Shown here: positions 44,970 to 54,001 of the stretch, piece after piece
Position numbering within the stretch: the first letter of the stretch is position 1
How the letters are laid out: every line of letters begins with the position of its first letter
NCBI RefSeq assembly: GCF_000155735.2
Contig: NC_020908.1
Location: forward strand, 1,865,001 to 1,929,000
Direction: 5' to 3'
DNA: 64,000 nt
Origin: Octadecabacter arcticus 238
Lineage (GTDB): Bacteria; Pseudomonadota; Alphaproteobacteria; Rhodobacterales; Rhodobacteraceae
Made by a program: the position numbers and the translations under genes
Notes under the pieces: model-generated
The model's input: only the letters and a program-made list of their open reading frames with translations
What the model was told of the DNA's origin: nothing
The model's database searches: none

Positions 44970-47608
44970 AGCTGCGCCAGCTTGAATTGACGAACGTCCG
45001 ACGTTTCGGTGGGCAAAAAGCGGTGCTTGGGCCCTTTGGCGATGGATTGACGACAATCACCGCAGAAAACGAGTCTGGAAAATCAACGTTTCTCGACGCG
45101 CTGCATGCATTGTTCTTTGTGCCGCACGGGTCATCTTCACAAGAGGTGAAGAGCTTGCAGCCTTATTCAGGTGGGGCTGCGTGCGTGGCAGCAGTTGTGG
45201 AAATCGATGAGAGAGATTTCCGTGTTGAAAAATCCTTTCTGGTTCAAAAGTCAGCGAAAATAATCGACTGCGCTAGCGGGCAGGTCATCAAGCAACAAGG
45301 CGATGCCGAAGCGTGGATTGAGGACAACATCAATAAGGTTAACAAAGGTCCTGCTGGGCTACTTTGGGTGCGGCAAGGCGCAACCCACGTTGATCCGGAA
45401 GGCAAAGACAAGGACGCCAGCAACGTCGCAGCTCGCCGCGATTTGATGTCCAGCGTGCGTGGTCAGATTGATGCCGTTACAGGTGGGCGGCGTATGGATA
45501 AGATCGTCGAGCAGTGCCGCAAGGAACTGGATGCATTGGCCACGAAAGGCCTCAAAGCGAAGGCAGGAAGTTCATGGAAAGCAATTGAAGACAAAGCTGT
45601 TGAGTTGCTCGTGCGTAAGGAGCGGCTTGAAGCAGACGTAGGTATTCTTGCTCAGGCGCTGGCAGTGAAACGGCAGGCTAAATTGCGCCTGCAGGCATTG
45701 CATGATCCGCAAAAACAGGACGCGCGTGTTCAGCAGCTCGCGGCCGCCGAAGAAGCTTATAAAAATGCACAGCAGCATGATCGCAGCGTCGCGGACGCCG
45801 ATGGAGCGCTCCAACTAATTATAGCTGAAAAGAACCAGCTGATCCGCCAAGTCAAAGATATTGCCGACATACAGTATCGCCGTCGGCAGCTCGCTAATGA
45901 GATCACTCAGAAAGAGACTGATGCATCTTCTCTACGCGCTGCTCAAGGCGCGTCCGATGCAACATTAATCGACTCACAGGCGTTGATTACGCAGACTGAA
46001 GTGCAGCGAAGCACATTGGTTCAGTCCCTGAGTGCGGCGCGCACAGCTGAAAGGTCTCGCCGAAAGTGGGATCGATTGCGCACTCTTGCTGATCTCGTCG
46101 CTCAACTTTCGGCACCCCAGAAAAAGCTGAGTGATGCAGATGTGATTTTGGGGCGTGTCGAAATCACACAGAGTGACCTTGATCGCCTTGGCGACCTTAG
46201 TCGGCGTATCAGTATCGCCCAAGAACAACGCCGCGCACAATTTGCCAGCTTCTCTATTAAGCCATCATCGTTAGGTACGGCTGAATGTGACGGTGTGTCG
46301 CTTGAACTAGAAAAGGACATGCTGATTGATCGCCCACTCGCGCTTAATCTTTCTGGGTTTGGAACAATCAATTTGTCCCCGGCGGCGGGGGCAGGGAAGG
46401 GCATCGAGGATCCAGATGCGCTTGCTGCTGACAGTGATGCGGCCCTTCAAGCCCTTGGTGTTCAAACAGTACAAGACGCCCGCGACGCCTTTAATGCGCG
46501 TCAAAGTGCCGTGAACGACAAGACTGTCGCTGTTGCTGAAATCAGAGGGTTAGCGCCCGATGGGGTAGGTGCGCTGGAAGAGGAATGGAACGCACTGTGC
46601 AAAGAGCTAAGGCATGTACCAGACGATCAATTGCCAGAGGCTGCAGGGTCGCAACCTGATGACCTTTCAGCGGAACAGATCGAAGAACAGATCACAGGTC
46701 TTGATGATGATCTCGCTAACCTCAGATCCAACACCCAGGCGTTACAGGCGAAAGCTACTGAGGCTGCCAATGACGTGGCCAAAGCCAGCGGTGTGCTGAA
46801 CCATCTTTTGGCGGAACAGACATCCTTGGCTAAGCCACAGGGTGAGGATGCTACCCTTGCCGCATTGCAAACATCCCGCGACGAGGAGATTGAGAAGGAA
46901 GAGAAGGCTGCCGAAACCCTTGCGGAGCTTAAGCTAGTCGCGCCCAATCTGGACGTGGCGCAATCCACTCATGAACGCTTGTTAAGCGCGGAAAAAGCAG
47001 ACCGCGACGAAATTAACAAATTGGAACGTGAGCTTGCGCGTGTCGACGGGGCGATCGAAACACAGTCCGAAGGGGCCGTGGAAGAAAAGCTAGCTGAAGT
47101 CATCGACCAGCTTGAGAAGGCATCAGAACGCGCCAAACGATATGAGTTGCAGGCAAAGGCACTGACAATGCTCATCGCTCATCTCGACGAAGCACGTAAA
47201 GACGCGCAAGAAACCTATTTCGAACCAATCCGCAACGAACTGCGTCCGCTGCTGGCGCAACTACACGCCGGGGCTGATTTTGAATTGGACCCTGATAAGA
47301 TGCTTGTTGGTAAGATTATTCGCAACGGAGTGGAGGACGACATCAACATGTTGTCGGGTGGTGCCTATGAGCAAATCGCGATCCTGACACGACTTGCGTT
47401 TGCAAAGCTGTTCGCACAGCAGGGCAGGCACGTACCCCTTATTCTTGATGACGCACTTGTCCATACAGATGATGAGCGGATTTCGACGATGTTCAACATG
47501 CTGTCGCACGCCGCAAAAGATCAGCAGATCATTGTGCTCAGTTGTCGGACTAGAGCGTTTTCGGATCTAGGTGGGACTCGGGCATTCATCGAAACTGAGG
47601 CCGTTTAA
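44966..47608 (+). CDS. SbcC/Rad50-like ATPase (YhaN-type)
   Basis: 880 residues. Walker A AENESGKST is at 33-41, followed by the Q-loop region. Long coiled coils fill about 190-720, interrupted by a globular insertion near 420-470 and without a clear CxxC zinc hook. ABC signature MLSGGAYEQI is at about 794-803 and Walker B VPLILDDALVHTD at about 823. It forms the ATP-driven clamp that regulates the phosphoesterase encoded just upstream (overlap ATGA). The pair is intact, unlike the ATPase gene before it. It may be host repair genes or an island component. Clustering with defence genes favours the latter but does not prove it. Confidence 0.9.
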   Translation: MKLRQLELTNVRRFGGQKAVLGPFGDGLTTITAENESGKSTFLDALHALFFVPHGSSSQEVKSLQPYSGGAACVAAVVEIDERDFRVEKSFLVQKSAKIIDCASGQVIKQQGDAEAWIEDNINKVNKGPAGLLWVRQGATHVDPEGKDKDASNVAARRDLMSSVRGQIDAVTGGRRMDKIVEQCRKELDALATKGLKAKAGSSWKAIEDKAVELLVRKERLEADVGILAQALAVKRQAKLRLQALHDPQKQDARVQQLAAAEEAYKNAQQHDRSVADADGALQLIIAEKNQLIRQVKDIADIQYRRRQLANEITQKETDASSLRAAQGASDATLIDSQALITQTEVQRSTLVQSLSAARTAERSRRKWDRLRTLADLVAQLSAPQKKLSDADVILGRVEITQSDLDRLGDLSRRISIAQEQRRAQFASFSIKPSSLGTAECDGVSLELEKDMLIDRPLALNLSGFGTINLSPAAGAGKGIEDPDALAADSDAALQALGVQTVQDARDAFNARQSAVNDKTVAVAEIRGLAPDGVGALEEEWNALCKELRHVPDDQLPEAAGSQPDDLSAEQIEEQITGLDDDLANLRSNTQALQAKATEAANDVAKASGVLNHLLAEQTSLAKPQGEDATLAALQTSRDEEIEKEEKAAETLAELKLVAPNLDVAQSTHERLLSAEKADRDEINKLERELARVDGAIETQSEGAVEEKLAEVIDQLEKASERAKRYELQAKALTMLIAHLDEARKDAQETYFEPIRNELRPLLAQLHAGADFELDPDKMLVGKIIRNGVEDDINMLSGGAYEQIAILTRLAFAKLFAQQGRHVPLILDDALVHTDDERISTMFNMLSHAAKDQQIIVLSCRTRAFSDLGGTRAFIETEAV

Positions 47609-47630
47609 GAAGGGTTGGAAGGGGTATAGA

Positions 47631-48068
47631 ATGTTAAAATTACTGAGGATGCCGCCAGAAATATGGGCGAATTGGCGTCATAAAACGATTCCGATGGCAA
47701 TACGAAGCGACGAGAAGCGCACCAAAGTGCTGGTTCACTTGCCATTCGGAGAAGACAATAGAGTGTGGCTTCACGGTCTTGGGAAAACCAGACCAAAATA
47801 CGTTCGTGATCATCAGGCTTGGGAAATTCCAAAGGCGTGGTTTAATAAGTTTGTTGAGGCAGCCTTGCTACGTTATCGACGAGTATATGTTGTACAGCCT
47901 TACCGAGAGTATGAAGTTTGCGCCCCTGCTTGCCGAAATGCCAAAGGGCACGACTGCAATTGCTCTTGCAGGGGCAAAACCACGGCACCGGTGACGGTAG
48001 CGGATGGTTTGACGTTTCAGATACGTTTTCTGTCAAGTGGGGAGAAAAGGAAATGGCTTTGCGGTTGA
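47631..48068 (+). CDS. Conserved small protein with Cys cluster
   Basis: 145 residues from ATG 47631, with GGAAGGGG nine bases before it and 22 bp after the SbcC-like gene, so probably the third gene of that operon. The N-terminal two thirds include HLPFGEDNRVWLHGLGKTRP and AWEIPKAWFNKFVEA. Near the C-terminus is a cysteine block, EVCAPACRNAKGHDCNCSC, likely to bind zinc or an iron-sulfur cluster. I have seen similar uncharacterised proteins in proteobacterial mobile DNA but know no function. It could be a DNA- or RNA-binding partner of the nuclease complex. Confidence 0.7.
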   Translation: MLKLLRMPPEIWANWRHKTIPMAIRSDEKRTKVLVHLPFGEDNRVWLHGLGKTRPKYVRDHQAWEIPKAWFNKFVEAALLRYRRVYVVQPYREYEVCAPACRNAKGHDCNCSCRGKTTAPVTVADGLTFQIRFLSSGEKRKWLCG

Positions 48069-48260
48069 TGAAAGTCAGTTGAGGAAGTGCTGAAGTACTT
48101 GACGAACTCGCGAACCTGACACCCTATTTGGGTAAACTACTGTTTTCTAACAAGAGTCGCAGTTGGTAGTAGCGGGCACCGGCCACAAATATGTAAACAC
48201 CATTCAGAAATGTTACCGGCTGCGCAAAGCAGAAGTGGCACCAAGTGCGCTGACGGTATG

Positions 48261-48493
48261 AACTGGCCATCAGTCAGCCAGACGCCCGGCTGCAAGAGTT
48301 CCTGCACCGAACGAAAGGGATGACCAAAACGACCGAGGCCGAATGGCTGGTTGTGCAGCGTGTTGGTCAGAACATCTTCAGAGACCGATTAATTGGTTAC
48401 TGGCAGGGCCAATGCCCTCTGACGGGCATATCTGATCGTGCTTTCGGTCGGATGCAGGGCCAAGAGTGGCCTCTTTCGCACTACTGGCGATAG
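48261..48493 (+). pseudogene. HNH endonuclease remnant
   Basis: In one frame: RLQEFLHRTKGMTKTTEAEW, VVQRVGQNIFRDRLIGYW, QGQCPLTGISDRAF. This matches the start of an HNH restriction-type domain (R-GQ--FR--L---W-G-C--TGI-D). The SHI/H catalytic part that should follow is lost, replaced by unrelated sequence ending in TAG at 48491-48493. No start is preserved. The stretch 48069-48260 shows nothing else. Confidence 0.65.
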
Positions 48494-48538
48494 TCATCTT
48501 GACGCCCTCAAGCCTATGAAATAGTAACCAATTACTGA

Positions 48539-48600
48539 GCGAGCGTTGTGTAATGGTTAAGACCCCAGTTTTCCAAACAAGAGTTCTGAGTTTCGTACAG
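48539..48600 (+). other. Degenerate tRNA-Gly-like sequence upstream of integrase 2
   Basis: Copy of the block at 4231-4292, more decayed in the D stem and anticodon stem but keeping TAATGG and the TTTTCCAAAC anticodon-loop sequence. It lies about 110 bp before the integrase start, as in copy 1. Probably part of the integrase unit, perhaps its attachment core. Confidence 0.38.
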
Positions 48601-48706
48601 TATCACTGAGTAGCTTACTGTTTCTTTTTGTTGACTTTTATTTTGCATTGGGTTGCATAGAGTAGCGCACAGTTGCGTGGCGTTACCTACAAAAGGCCGA
48701 CAGAAT

Positions 48707-49783
48707 ATGCCAAAGCTCACAGAGACGTTTTCTAACAAATTGCCGCATGCGAAAGCAGGGACGGACAAGTACTGGGATGCTGAAATCAAAGGGCTGGTGC
48801 TCTTTGTGGGGAAGCGCTCGAAGACCTGGTACTTTCAGAAGGACGTTGGCGGCCAGACCAAGCGTATTCTGATTGGCCGGTTCCCAATCATCTCGGCGCA
48901 AGCCGCACGTCAGACGGCGCTTGGTTTTGCCTTGGAGATGGGCAGAGGGGCAGGGAAGGCGGCTCAGATTGGCGCGCCCACCTTGGAAGCCACAATGGAA
49001 GTGTATCTGGCACGTCCAAAGCTGCGTTCTGAGACCAACAAGGTCGGGATGCGCGCCCAGCTTACGCTTCATCTAAAAGACTGGATGCGCCTGCCCCTGG
49101 ACGAGATCAGCAAGGCGATGACAGTACGCCGTCATCACGACATGGCTGGATCGCCGTCAGCCGCCAATCATGTGCTACGCAGCTTTCGCGCCATCTATAA
49201 CCATGCCCGCCGGACTTGCGATCTGCCGGAATGTCCGACCATGGCGATAGAATGGTTTGAAGATAAGCCGGACGGACGGATTATTGAGAACCTTAAGCAC
49301 TGGCGGAAGACGATTGATGATCTGCCCAATCCAATACATCGCGTATTCTACGAGCTTCTATTGTTTACCGGCCTTCGCAAAACTGAAGTGTTCACCTTGA
49401 AGTGGGAGCAAATACTGGAAGACCGGATCCATCTGCCAATGACAAAGAATGGCCGGAGCTTCGACCTTCCGATCTCGCAATTGCATCATGAGATATTGGC
49501 ACCGCTTCGCCCTCTCAGCAGCGACTGGGTATTCCCATCGCCTAAATCAGAGACAGGTCACATCACGAGGCCGGTAAGGCTCAAATATAATCCCCATATG
49601 CATCGCCGGACATTTGCGACGGTTGCGATGGAAGCAGGAGTGCTGGAGGAGATTGTAGGGCGGCTGCTCAATCATACGCCGCTGTCGATCACTGGGCAGA
49701 GATATACGCGGCCGTCGTTGGATGCGTTGCGTCCGTCGATGGAGATTGCGTGCAACGAAATTCTGAACCGCATCAGCAAATGA
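48707..49783 (+). CDS. Tyrosine recombinase / phage-type integrase 2
   Basis: 358 residues, the close paralogue of integrase 1 with the same start (MPKLTETFSNK) and all catalytic residues: R in TGLRKTEV, HxxR in HMHRRTF, H in LLNHTP, Tyr in GQRYTRPS. Differences from integrase 1 are scattered (for example VRHHDM context, CDLPECPT). It follows the defence island directly, suggesting it once served as the integrase of an island whose other end is no longer clear. The next gene is convergent. Confidence 0.92.
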   Translation: MPKLTETFSNKLPHAKAGTDKYWDAEIKGLVLFVGKRSKTWYFQKDVGGQTKRILIGRFPIISAQAARQTALGFALEMGRGAGKAAQIGAPTLEATMEVYLARPKLRSETNKVGMRAQLTLHLKDWMRLPLDEISKAMTVRRHHDMAGSPSAANHVLRSFRAIYNHARRTCDLPECPTMAIEWFEDKPDGRIIENLKHWRKTIDDLPNPIHRVFYELLLFTGLRKTEVFTLKWEQILEDRIHLPMTKNGRSFDLPISQLHHEILAPLRPLSSDWVFPSPKSETGHITRPVRLKYNPHMHRRTFATVAMEAGVLEEIVGRLLNHTPLSITGQRYTRPSLDALRPSMEIACNEILNRISK

Positions 49784-49883
49784 GGCGGTATTTGGAAAGT
49801 GGACCTTAATTCGTCCTGTAGCGAAAGGCCGGTATGAGCCAAATCTACGTTTTTTTCTGCAGTGCAGCAAATGCCTACTTCAG

Positions 49884-50942
49884 TCAAACGCTAGTCGTTT
49901 CGTCAGCCTGAACAGCGAGATCAGGATGCGCGTAGGCTTCTGGATATGGCATCGGATGGAATGGACCCAGCGGTACGACATTGTTCCAAGATCGGCCAAA
50001 GTAGCCCTGTCGGCAGTGAACCAATGAGTTGCTCTCGGCGACACCCTGCAAAGCGTAAACTCGGCATAGCCAGCGCCAAAGATGTGGGTAGTCTAGAATT
50101 CGGGCACCGTTCAGTTTCATCCGTAGATAATATACCGGATCATGGCGATATAGCGTTGGGAAGAGCCGAAGGTCAGCCTCGGTGAAACTGTCGCCTGTCA
50201 GGAATGGTCGGTCGTCTGATGCAAGCCGCGCTTCTAATGCCCCAAGTGTTTCGAAGTAGTTTTTGAAGGCTGCTGCATAGACCGCTTGATCTGATGAAAA
50301 GCCCGCTTTGTAGGCCCCGTTGTTAATGCCCACGTAGATTTGGTCATTCAGGGTGTCGATGTCCTGACGCAAAGCGATGTTTTGGTCACCCAAGGGGTAC
50401 AAATCTGACCTTGAACTATTTGCAATAGAACTGCCCAGCGCACCCGCCTGCGCATTCAACATTCGGATTATTTCAGCGCTTTCATTGGCAACGATCCGTT
50501 TGGTTTTCTTGTCATAGAGGATCGGGACAGAGGCCTCATCCGACCCTTCGGCGTCATAAATCTGCTTGGCGAGGCGGAAGCTTTGCCCGGTCGCCGTTTC
50601 AAACGTACATTCCGGCAACGTCGAACCAGTGAACGATGCCACACGCGTCGGGTTGAACTCCCAACGGTTCGACGCAATCGGGTCATCCTCTGTAGTTCGA
50701 CTTGGGAACGCCACATCCATCGTAATGCTGTTCTGTAATCCTAAAACGTTGCGGGCCAGCGTCACACGGTGACACCAAGGACAGTTGAAGGCTACGAACA
50801 AGTGATACCGTCCCGGTTCAGCCGGAAAATCAGGGTCTTCGCTCAAGATGGACCGAAATCCGCTGACGCCGCGCACAAACTCGCCTTTGGCGCGGCGTGC
50901 GACGGCGTCTTTCTGGGACTCTTCGACGGATGTTTTGGTCAC
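49884..50942 (-). CDS. Glutathionyl-hydroquinone reductase (Xi-class GST)
   Basis: 352 residues from GTG 50942 with AGGAG seven bases upstream. The long open frame further upstream overlaps the hemerythrin gene and is rejected. The thioredoxin-like N-domain carries CPWC (Cys54 to Cys57) in FVAFNCPWCHRVTLARN. The C-terminal all-helical GST domain includes DRPFLTGDSFTEADLRLFPTLYR. The enzyme reduces glutathionyl-hydroquinones and so protects against quinone stress. It is last of a minus-strand operon (DoxX, CDGSH-glutamate-synthase-like, hemerythrin, this gene) under the divergent LysR regulator. Confidence 0.9.
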   Translation of the reverse strand: MTKTSVEESQKDAVARRAKGEFVRGVSGFRSILSEDPDFPAEPGRYHLFVAFNCPWCHRVTLARNVLGLQNSITMDVAFPSRTTEDDPIASNRWEFNPTRVASFTGSTLPECTFETATGQSFRLAKQIYDAEGSDEASVPILYDKKTKRIVANESAEIIRMLNAQAGALGSSIANSSRSDLYPLGDQNIALRQDIDTLNDQIYVGINNGAYKAGFSSDQAVYAAAFKNYFETLGALEARLASDDRPFLTGDSFTEADLRLFPTLYRHDPVYYLRMKLNGARILDYPHLWRWLCRVYALQGVAESNSLVHCRQGYFGRSWNNVVPLGPFHPMPYPEAYAHPDLAVQADETTSV

Positions 50943-50955
50943 GTATATCTCCTGT

Positions 50956-51522
50956 TTATCCGCGTAGACGATGGTGCAGAATGATCGGCACCGCCAGTTC
51001 TTCTTCATCCGTGAGGTGCCTTTGCAAGAACGCTTCGATGGTTTGAGCGACGCCGTGCAATTTGCCCGCTTCTTCGCGCGCCGCTTTTTTATCGAGCTGT
51101 ACCAATTTGATGGTTCGGTTGGCTGTGCGGATAAAACTATTGAGAACCACATCCAAATCCGCGTGGTCCTTTTCGAGCACCTCTAATCCGGCATCAAAAC
51201 GTTGATCAGCCGCCGATAGTTCGGGAAAATAAGAGTGGTCCTCCCAACCGTGGTGTCCATGCAAATTTCTGACCAATGCACCACTGTGATAAGACAAGCG
51301 CCCTGCATAATCGGCCACGTCGCGATCACCGTTGAGATAGCTTTCGGTGTCTTTGCGAACGGTGGCGCTTAGTTGTCGGAACATGCGGTGTGCGCCCAGC
51401 CAATGGCGTGTCTTTTCCGTAAAACCAGGGTGCGCGTCCCACGTATCGCGCGGATAGGTGCGCAGCAGCGCCTGCATGTTGGTTGGCATATCCTCTGTGC
51501 GCATTTCAAACTGATCTAACAT
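50956..51522 (-). CDS. Hemerythrin HHE-domain protein
   Basis: 188 residues from ATG 51522 with AGAGGAAACG upstream. Four-helix hemerythrin-like ligands for a di-iron centre: H in WLGAHRMF, H in LHGHHGWEDHSYFP with E nearby, H in EKDHADLD, and RHLTDEEELAVPIILHH. Such proteins bind oxygen, nitric oxide or iron in the cytoplasm. It lies 13 bp before the quinone reductase gene and 59 bp after the glutamate-synthase-like gene, clearly the same operon. A redox-stress role fits its partners. Confidence 0.88.
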   Translation of the reverse strand: MLDQFEMRTEDMPTNMQALLRTYPRDTWDAHPGFTEKTRHWLGAHRMFRQLSATVRKDTESYLNGDRDVADYAGRLSYHSGALVRNLHGHHGWEDHSYFPELSAADQRFDAGLEVLEKDHADLDVVLNSFIRTANRTIKLVQLDKKAAREEAGKLHGVAQTIEAFLQRHLTDEEELAVPIILHHRLRG

Positions 51523-51581
51523 ATCGTTTCCTCTCCCCGTTGAGGTGGGGATGACGGGCGACGTTTTAACCCGCCACCGCG

Positions 51582-53114
51582 CTACCGATTAACACCGCCA
51601 AAGCGTACACCGCTCAGGTCGGCCATCTCTTTCTTCCATGTGGTGATGTCGCGGTGTACGAAGTCAGTCAGGCTGTTGTGCCCGCATGCGCGTGCCAAGA
51701 CCTGCATCAACTCAACCGATGCGCCGAAATAGCGAGCAAGCTTTTGTGCTCCGATCTGTACGTCTAGCCTCGCACGTAATTCCGGTTTTTGGGTAGCAAT
51801 ACCAACGGGGCAATTGTTAGAATTACACATCCGCGCGGCGATACAGCCGACGGCCTGCATAGCCGAATTTGACACCGCAACAGCATCCGCGCCCAAGGCC
51901 AAGGCTTTGGCGAAATCCTCAGCCACGCGCAGACCGCCTGTGATGACCAATGTCACTTCACGACCCGTCCTGGCATCCAGATGCGCACGGGCACGGGCCA
52001 AGGCAGGGATCGTTGGAACAGAGATATGATCTCGGAAGATCAAAGGCGCTGCACCTGTGCCACCGCCGCGCCCATCAAGAATGATATAATCGGCACTGGC
52101 CTCAAGTGCGAAGTCGATGTCGTCTTCGATATGATTGGCGGATAATTTAAACCCAATAGGAATTCCACCAGATCGTTCACGAACTTCATCAGCGATGCGT
52201 TTGAAGTCTGCTGGTGTTTCAAGGTCTTGGAACGTTGATGGGGATATCGCGGGTTGCCCTGGCTCCAAACCACGCACCTTTGCGATCTTGCCCTGAACCT
52301 TTTCACCGGGGAGATGGCCACCGGTGCCGGTCTTGGCACCTTGACCACCTTTGAAGTGAAAGGCTTGCACGCGAGCAACCAAATCAAGATCCCAGCCAAA
52401 ACGTGCAGACGCCAATTCGTAGAAATAACGTGAATTTTCAGCCTGTTCTTCTGGCAACATTCCACCTTCGCCAGAGCAAATGCCAGTGCCTGCCATCTGC
52501 GCACCGCGCGACAACGCGATTTTTGCTTCCTCGGACAATGCGCCATAACTCATGTCCGAGACAAACAGAGGGATATCCAGTTGCAACGGTTTGGCAGCAC
52601 GCGGCCCAATCGTCACGGATGTCGCGACCGGGACGTCATCAAGCAATGGTTTGCGGGCCATCTGCGCAGGGAGAATCTGAATGTCATCCCAATGTGGGAG
52701 GTCTTTACGGGGAACACCCATTGCACCCATCTCGCCGTGATGGCCCAGCTTGGATAGCCCGTCTTTGGCCAAGGCATGAATACGGGCGACGGTTGGCTCT
52801 TCGGGAGTTGGGGTTGCTGTCGGTCTATCTGACTTGGGCTTTGGCGACGGATCGCCCACTTGCAGGTCACCCAGACTGGCATGCCTGCCATCGCAGAATG
52901 GGCCGTTCGCTGTCGCCTTACACTGGCATAGCGCCGCGCTGCCGGTGTTATCAGCGGTAAACTTTAGCGGTGTTACGTCGGTACCTGCATGGGATCCGTC
53001 ACAAAACGGTTGGCTTTTGGACAATCCGCACCGACACCAGTAGTAATCCTTACCCTTCTCCAAATCGACTTTGACGGGATGTTTGGCTGCGATAATCGGG
53101 ACAGATTGGGTCAT
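51582..53114 (-). CDS. Two CDGSH iron-sulfur motifs fused to FMN-binding glutamate-synthase-like domain
   Basis: 510 residues from ATG 53114. The N-terminus has two CDGSH motifs, CRCGLSKSQPFCDGSH and CQCKATANGPFCDGRH, each able to hold a 2Fe-2S cluster. From about residue 130 follows the glutamate synthase central/FMN domain: SDMSYGALSEEAKIALSRGA, GICSGEGGML, FKGGQGAKTGTGGHLPG, DGRGGGTGAAP, and the Cys region CNSNNCPVGIATQ. The glutaminase and other GOGAT domains are missing, so it is a stand-alone FMN oxidoreductase of unknown substrate with built-in electron carriers. It probably passes electrons in quinone or redox homeostasis with its operon neighbours. Confidence 0.9.
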   Translation of the reverse strand: MTQSVPIIAAKHPVKVDLEKGKDYYWCRCGLSKSQPFCDGSHAGTDVTPLKFTADNTGSAALCQCKATANGPFCDGRHASLGDLQVGDPSPKPKSDRPTATPTPEEPTVARIHALAKDGLSKLGHHGEMGAMGVPRKDLPHWDDIQILPAQMARKPLLDDVPVATSVTIGPRAAKPLQLDIPLFVSDMSYGALSEEAKIALSRGAQMAGTGICSGEGGMLPEEQAENSRYFYELASARFGWDLDLVARVQAFHFKGGQGAKTGTGGHLPGEKVQGKIAKVRGLEPGQPAISPSTFQDLETPADFKRIADEVRERSGGIPIGFKLSANHIEDDIDFALEASADYIILDGRGGGTGAAPLIFRDHISVPTIPALARARAHLDARTGREVTLVITGGLRVAEDFAKALALGADAVAVSNSAMQAVGCIAARMCNSNNCPVGIATQKPELRARLDVQIGAQKLARYFGASVELMQVLARACGHNSLTDFVHRDITTWKKEMADLSGVRFGGVNR

Positions 53115-53222
53115 CGGAGGGCTCCATAAGATATTGCGGCGTTTGATTAAAACCCTAGTACGGGTCAGCTTGCAACAAGAGTTGCCAGTTTTAGATTTGG
53201 GTGTTCTCATTTTGAGAACGAA

Positions 53223-53251
53223 GGCTGGACCCCAATCAATGAGGTCCGGCC
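53223..53251 (-). terminator. Hairpin between operon genes
   Basis: GGCTGGACC and GGTCCGGCC pair over nine positions with one mismatch around an 11-base loop. No T-run follows, so it is a weak terminator or processing signal between the small pseudogene and the glutamate-synthase-like gene. Confidence 0.4.
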
Positions 53252-53257
53252 GTCGTG

Positions 53258-53497
53258 TTATTGAAGGTTGCTGTAGGCAGCAGGCACGTTCGTGTTTGGA
53301 TGTACCCAGCCAATCAACGCATACCCCTGAAAATCTGGCAACTGCACCTCTGCGACTGTGCCTTCGAGGCTCAGACCTTGCGCGATGGAAGCTTGGGCCT
53401 ATGCCAGCAAGCCTGCCATCCTCTGTGGCGCAGGCATAAAAGCCTGATGTTTGGTTTCAGGCAAAAACGCTGCAAAACAATCAACACCAATTTCCAT
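53258..53497 (-). pseudogene. Short open frame with in-frame amber stop, possible decayed gene
   Basis: From ATG 53497: MEIGVDCFAAFLPETKHQAF..., TAG after 32 codons, then the same frame continues with a sensible sequence (SLEGTVAEVQLPDFQGYAL ...) to TAA at 53260-53258. Total 79 codons. The family is not recognised. It lies between DoxX and the glutamate-synthase-like gene in the same direction, so it may have been a small member of the operon. Confidence 0.35.
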
Positions 53498-53530
53498 GGT
53501 TATTCTAATCGTTTGAGGCTGGGGGGTTGC

Positions 53531-53893
53531 TTATGCACTGCGCCCCAATGTTTCGTTGATCTGGTCGCGGTGTAGATAGATCAAAACGGTGCAGATCAGG
53601 CCAAGGACAACGGCAGGTATGCCTTGTGCTGCGCCAAGAATAAACACGTGGGCCAAAACTGCGCCGAACATCGTGCCCCCCAGCACGGACGCGGCAAGAA
53701 CCTGACGGCGCGGTAACCACAACAGCGCAGCGCCGCCAACTTCGATGATACCCGTCACGTAACGGAACCATTGTCCGACCCCGATGGCATCATAGGTCGC
53801 GACCATCATTTCAGCGCCTGCCAGTTTTGCGAAACCCGCACCAACAAATGCAAGTGTAAGAAGGGCGCGAAGGCCAATAGAGAGGTATTTCAT
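53531..53893 (-). CDS. DoxX-family membrane protein
   Basis: 120 residues with four hydrophobic helices (ALLTLAFVGAGFAKLAG, IIEVGGAALLWLP, VLGGTMFGAVLAHVFILGA, VVLGLICTVLIYL). DoxX/DoxD-like small membrane proteins are linked to quinone-dependent redox or oxidative-stress complexes. It is first gene of the minus-strand operon, 108 bp from the divergent LysR gene. The start ATG 53893 is preceded by AGGAAAAAAC. The helical pattern and the FAGxGFxKL-type motif support the family call. Confidence 0.85.
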   Translation of the reverse strand: MKYLSIGLRALLTLAFVGAGFAKLAGAEMMVATYDAIGVGQWFRYVTGIIEVGGAALLWLPRRQVLAASVLGGTMFGAVLAHVFILGAAQGIPAVVLGLICTVLIYLHRDQINETLGRSA

Positions 53894-53955
53894 TGTTTTT
53901 TCCTAAAGATGTTTGTTTTGTTGCAATTCAGATAGCTTGCTGCATAAAATGTCGC

Positions 53956-53985
53956 CATGCGCGATATTCAGCGCCTCATGCGCGA
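53956..53985. promoter_or_regulatory. Candidate LysR-type operator in divergent promoter
   Basis: CATGCGCGA occurs at 53956-53964 and again at 53977-53985, 21 bp start to start, i.e. two helical turns. The pair lies between the DoxX and LysR start codons, where a LysR regulator normally binds to control itself and the divergent operon. Confidence 0.5.
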
Positions 53986-54001
53986 AAAGTGTACATAGAT
54001 C

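Noticed and set aside
50943..51152. 70-codon upstream extension of the glutathionyl-hydroquinone reductase
   Set aside because: It overlaps the hemerythrin gene antisense-frame-wise, and AGGAG precedes the GTG at 50942.
53255..53575. 106-codon plus-strand frame opposite the redox operon
   Set aside because: No ribosome site or recognisable family; it is antisense to a better-supported small minus-strand frame.
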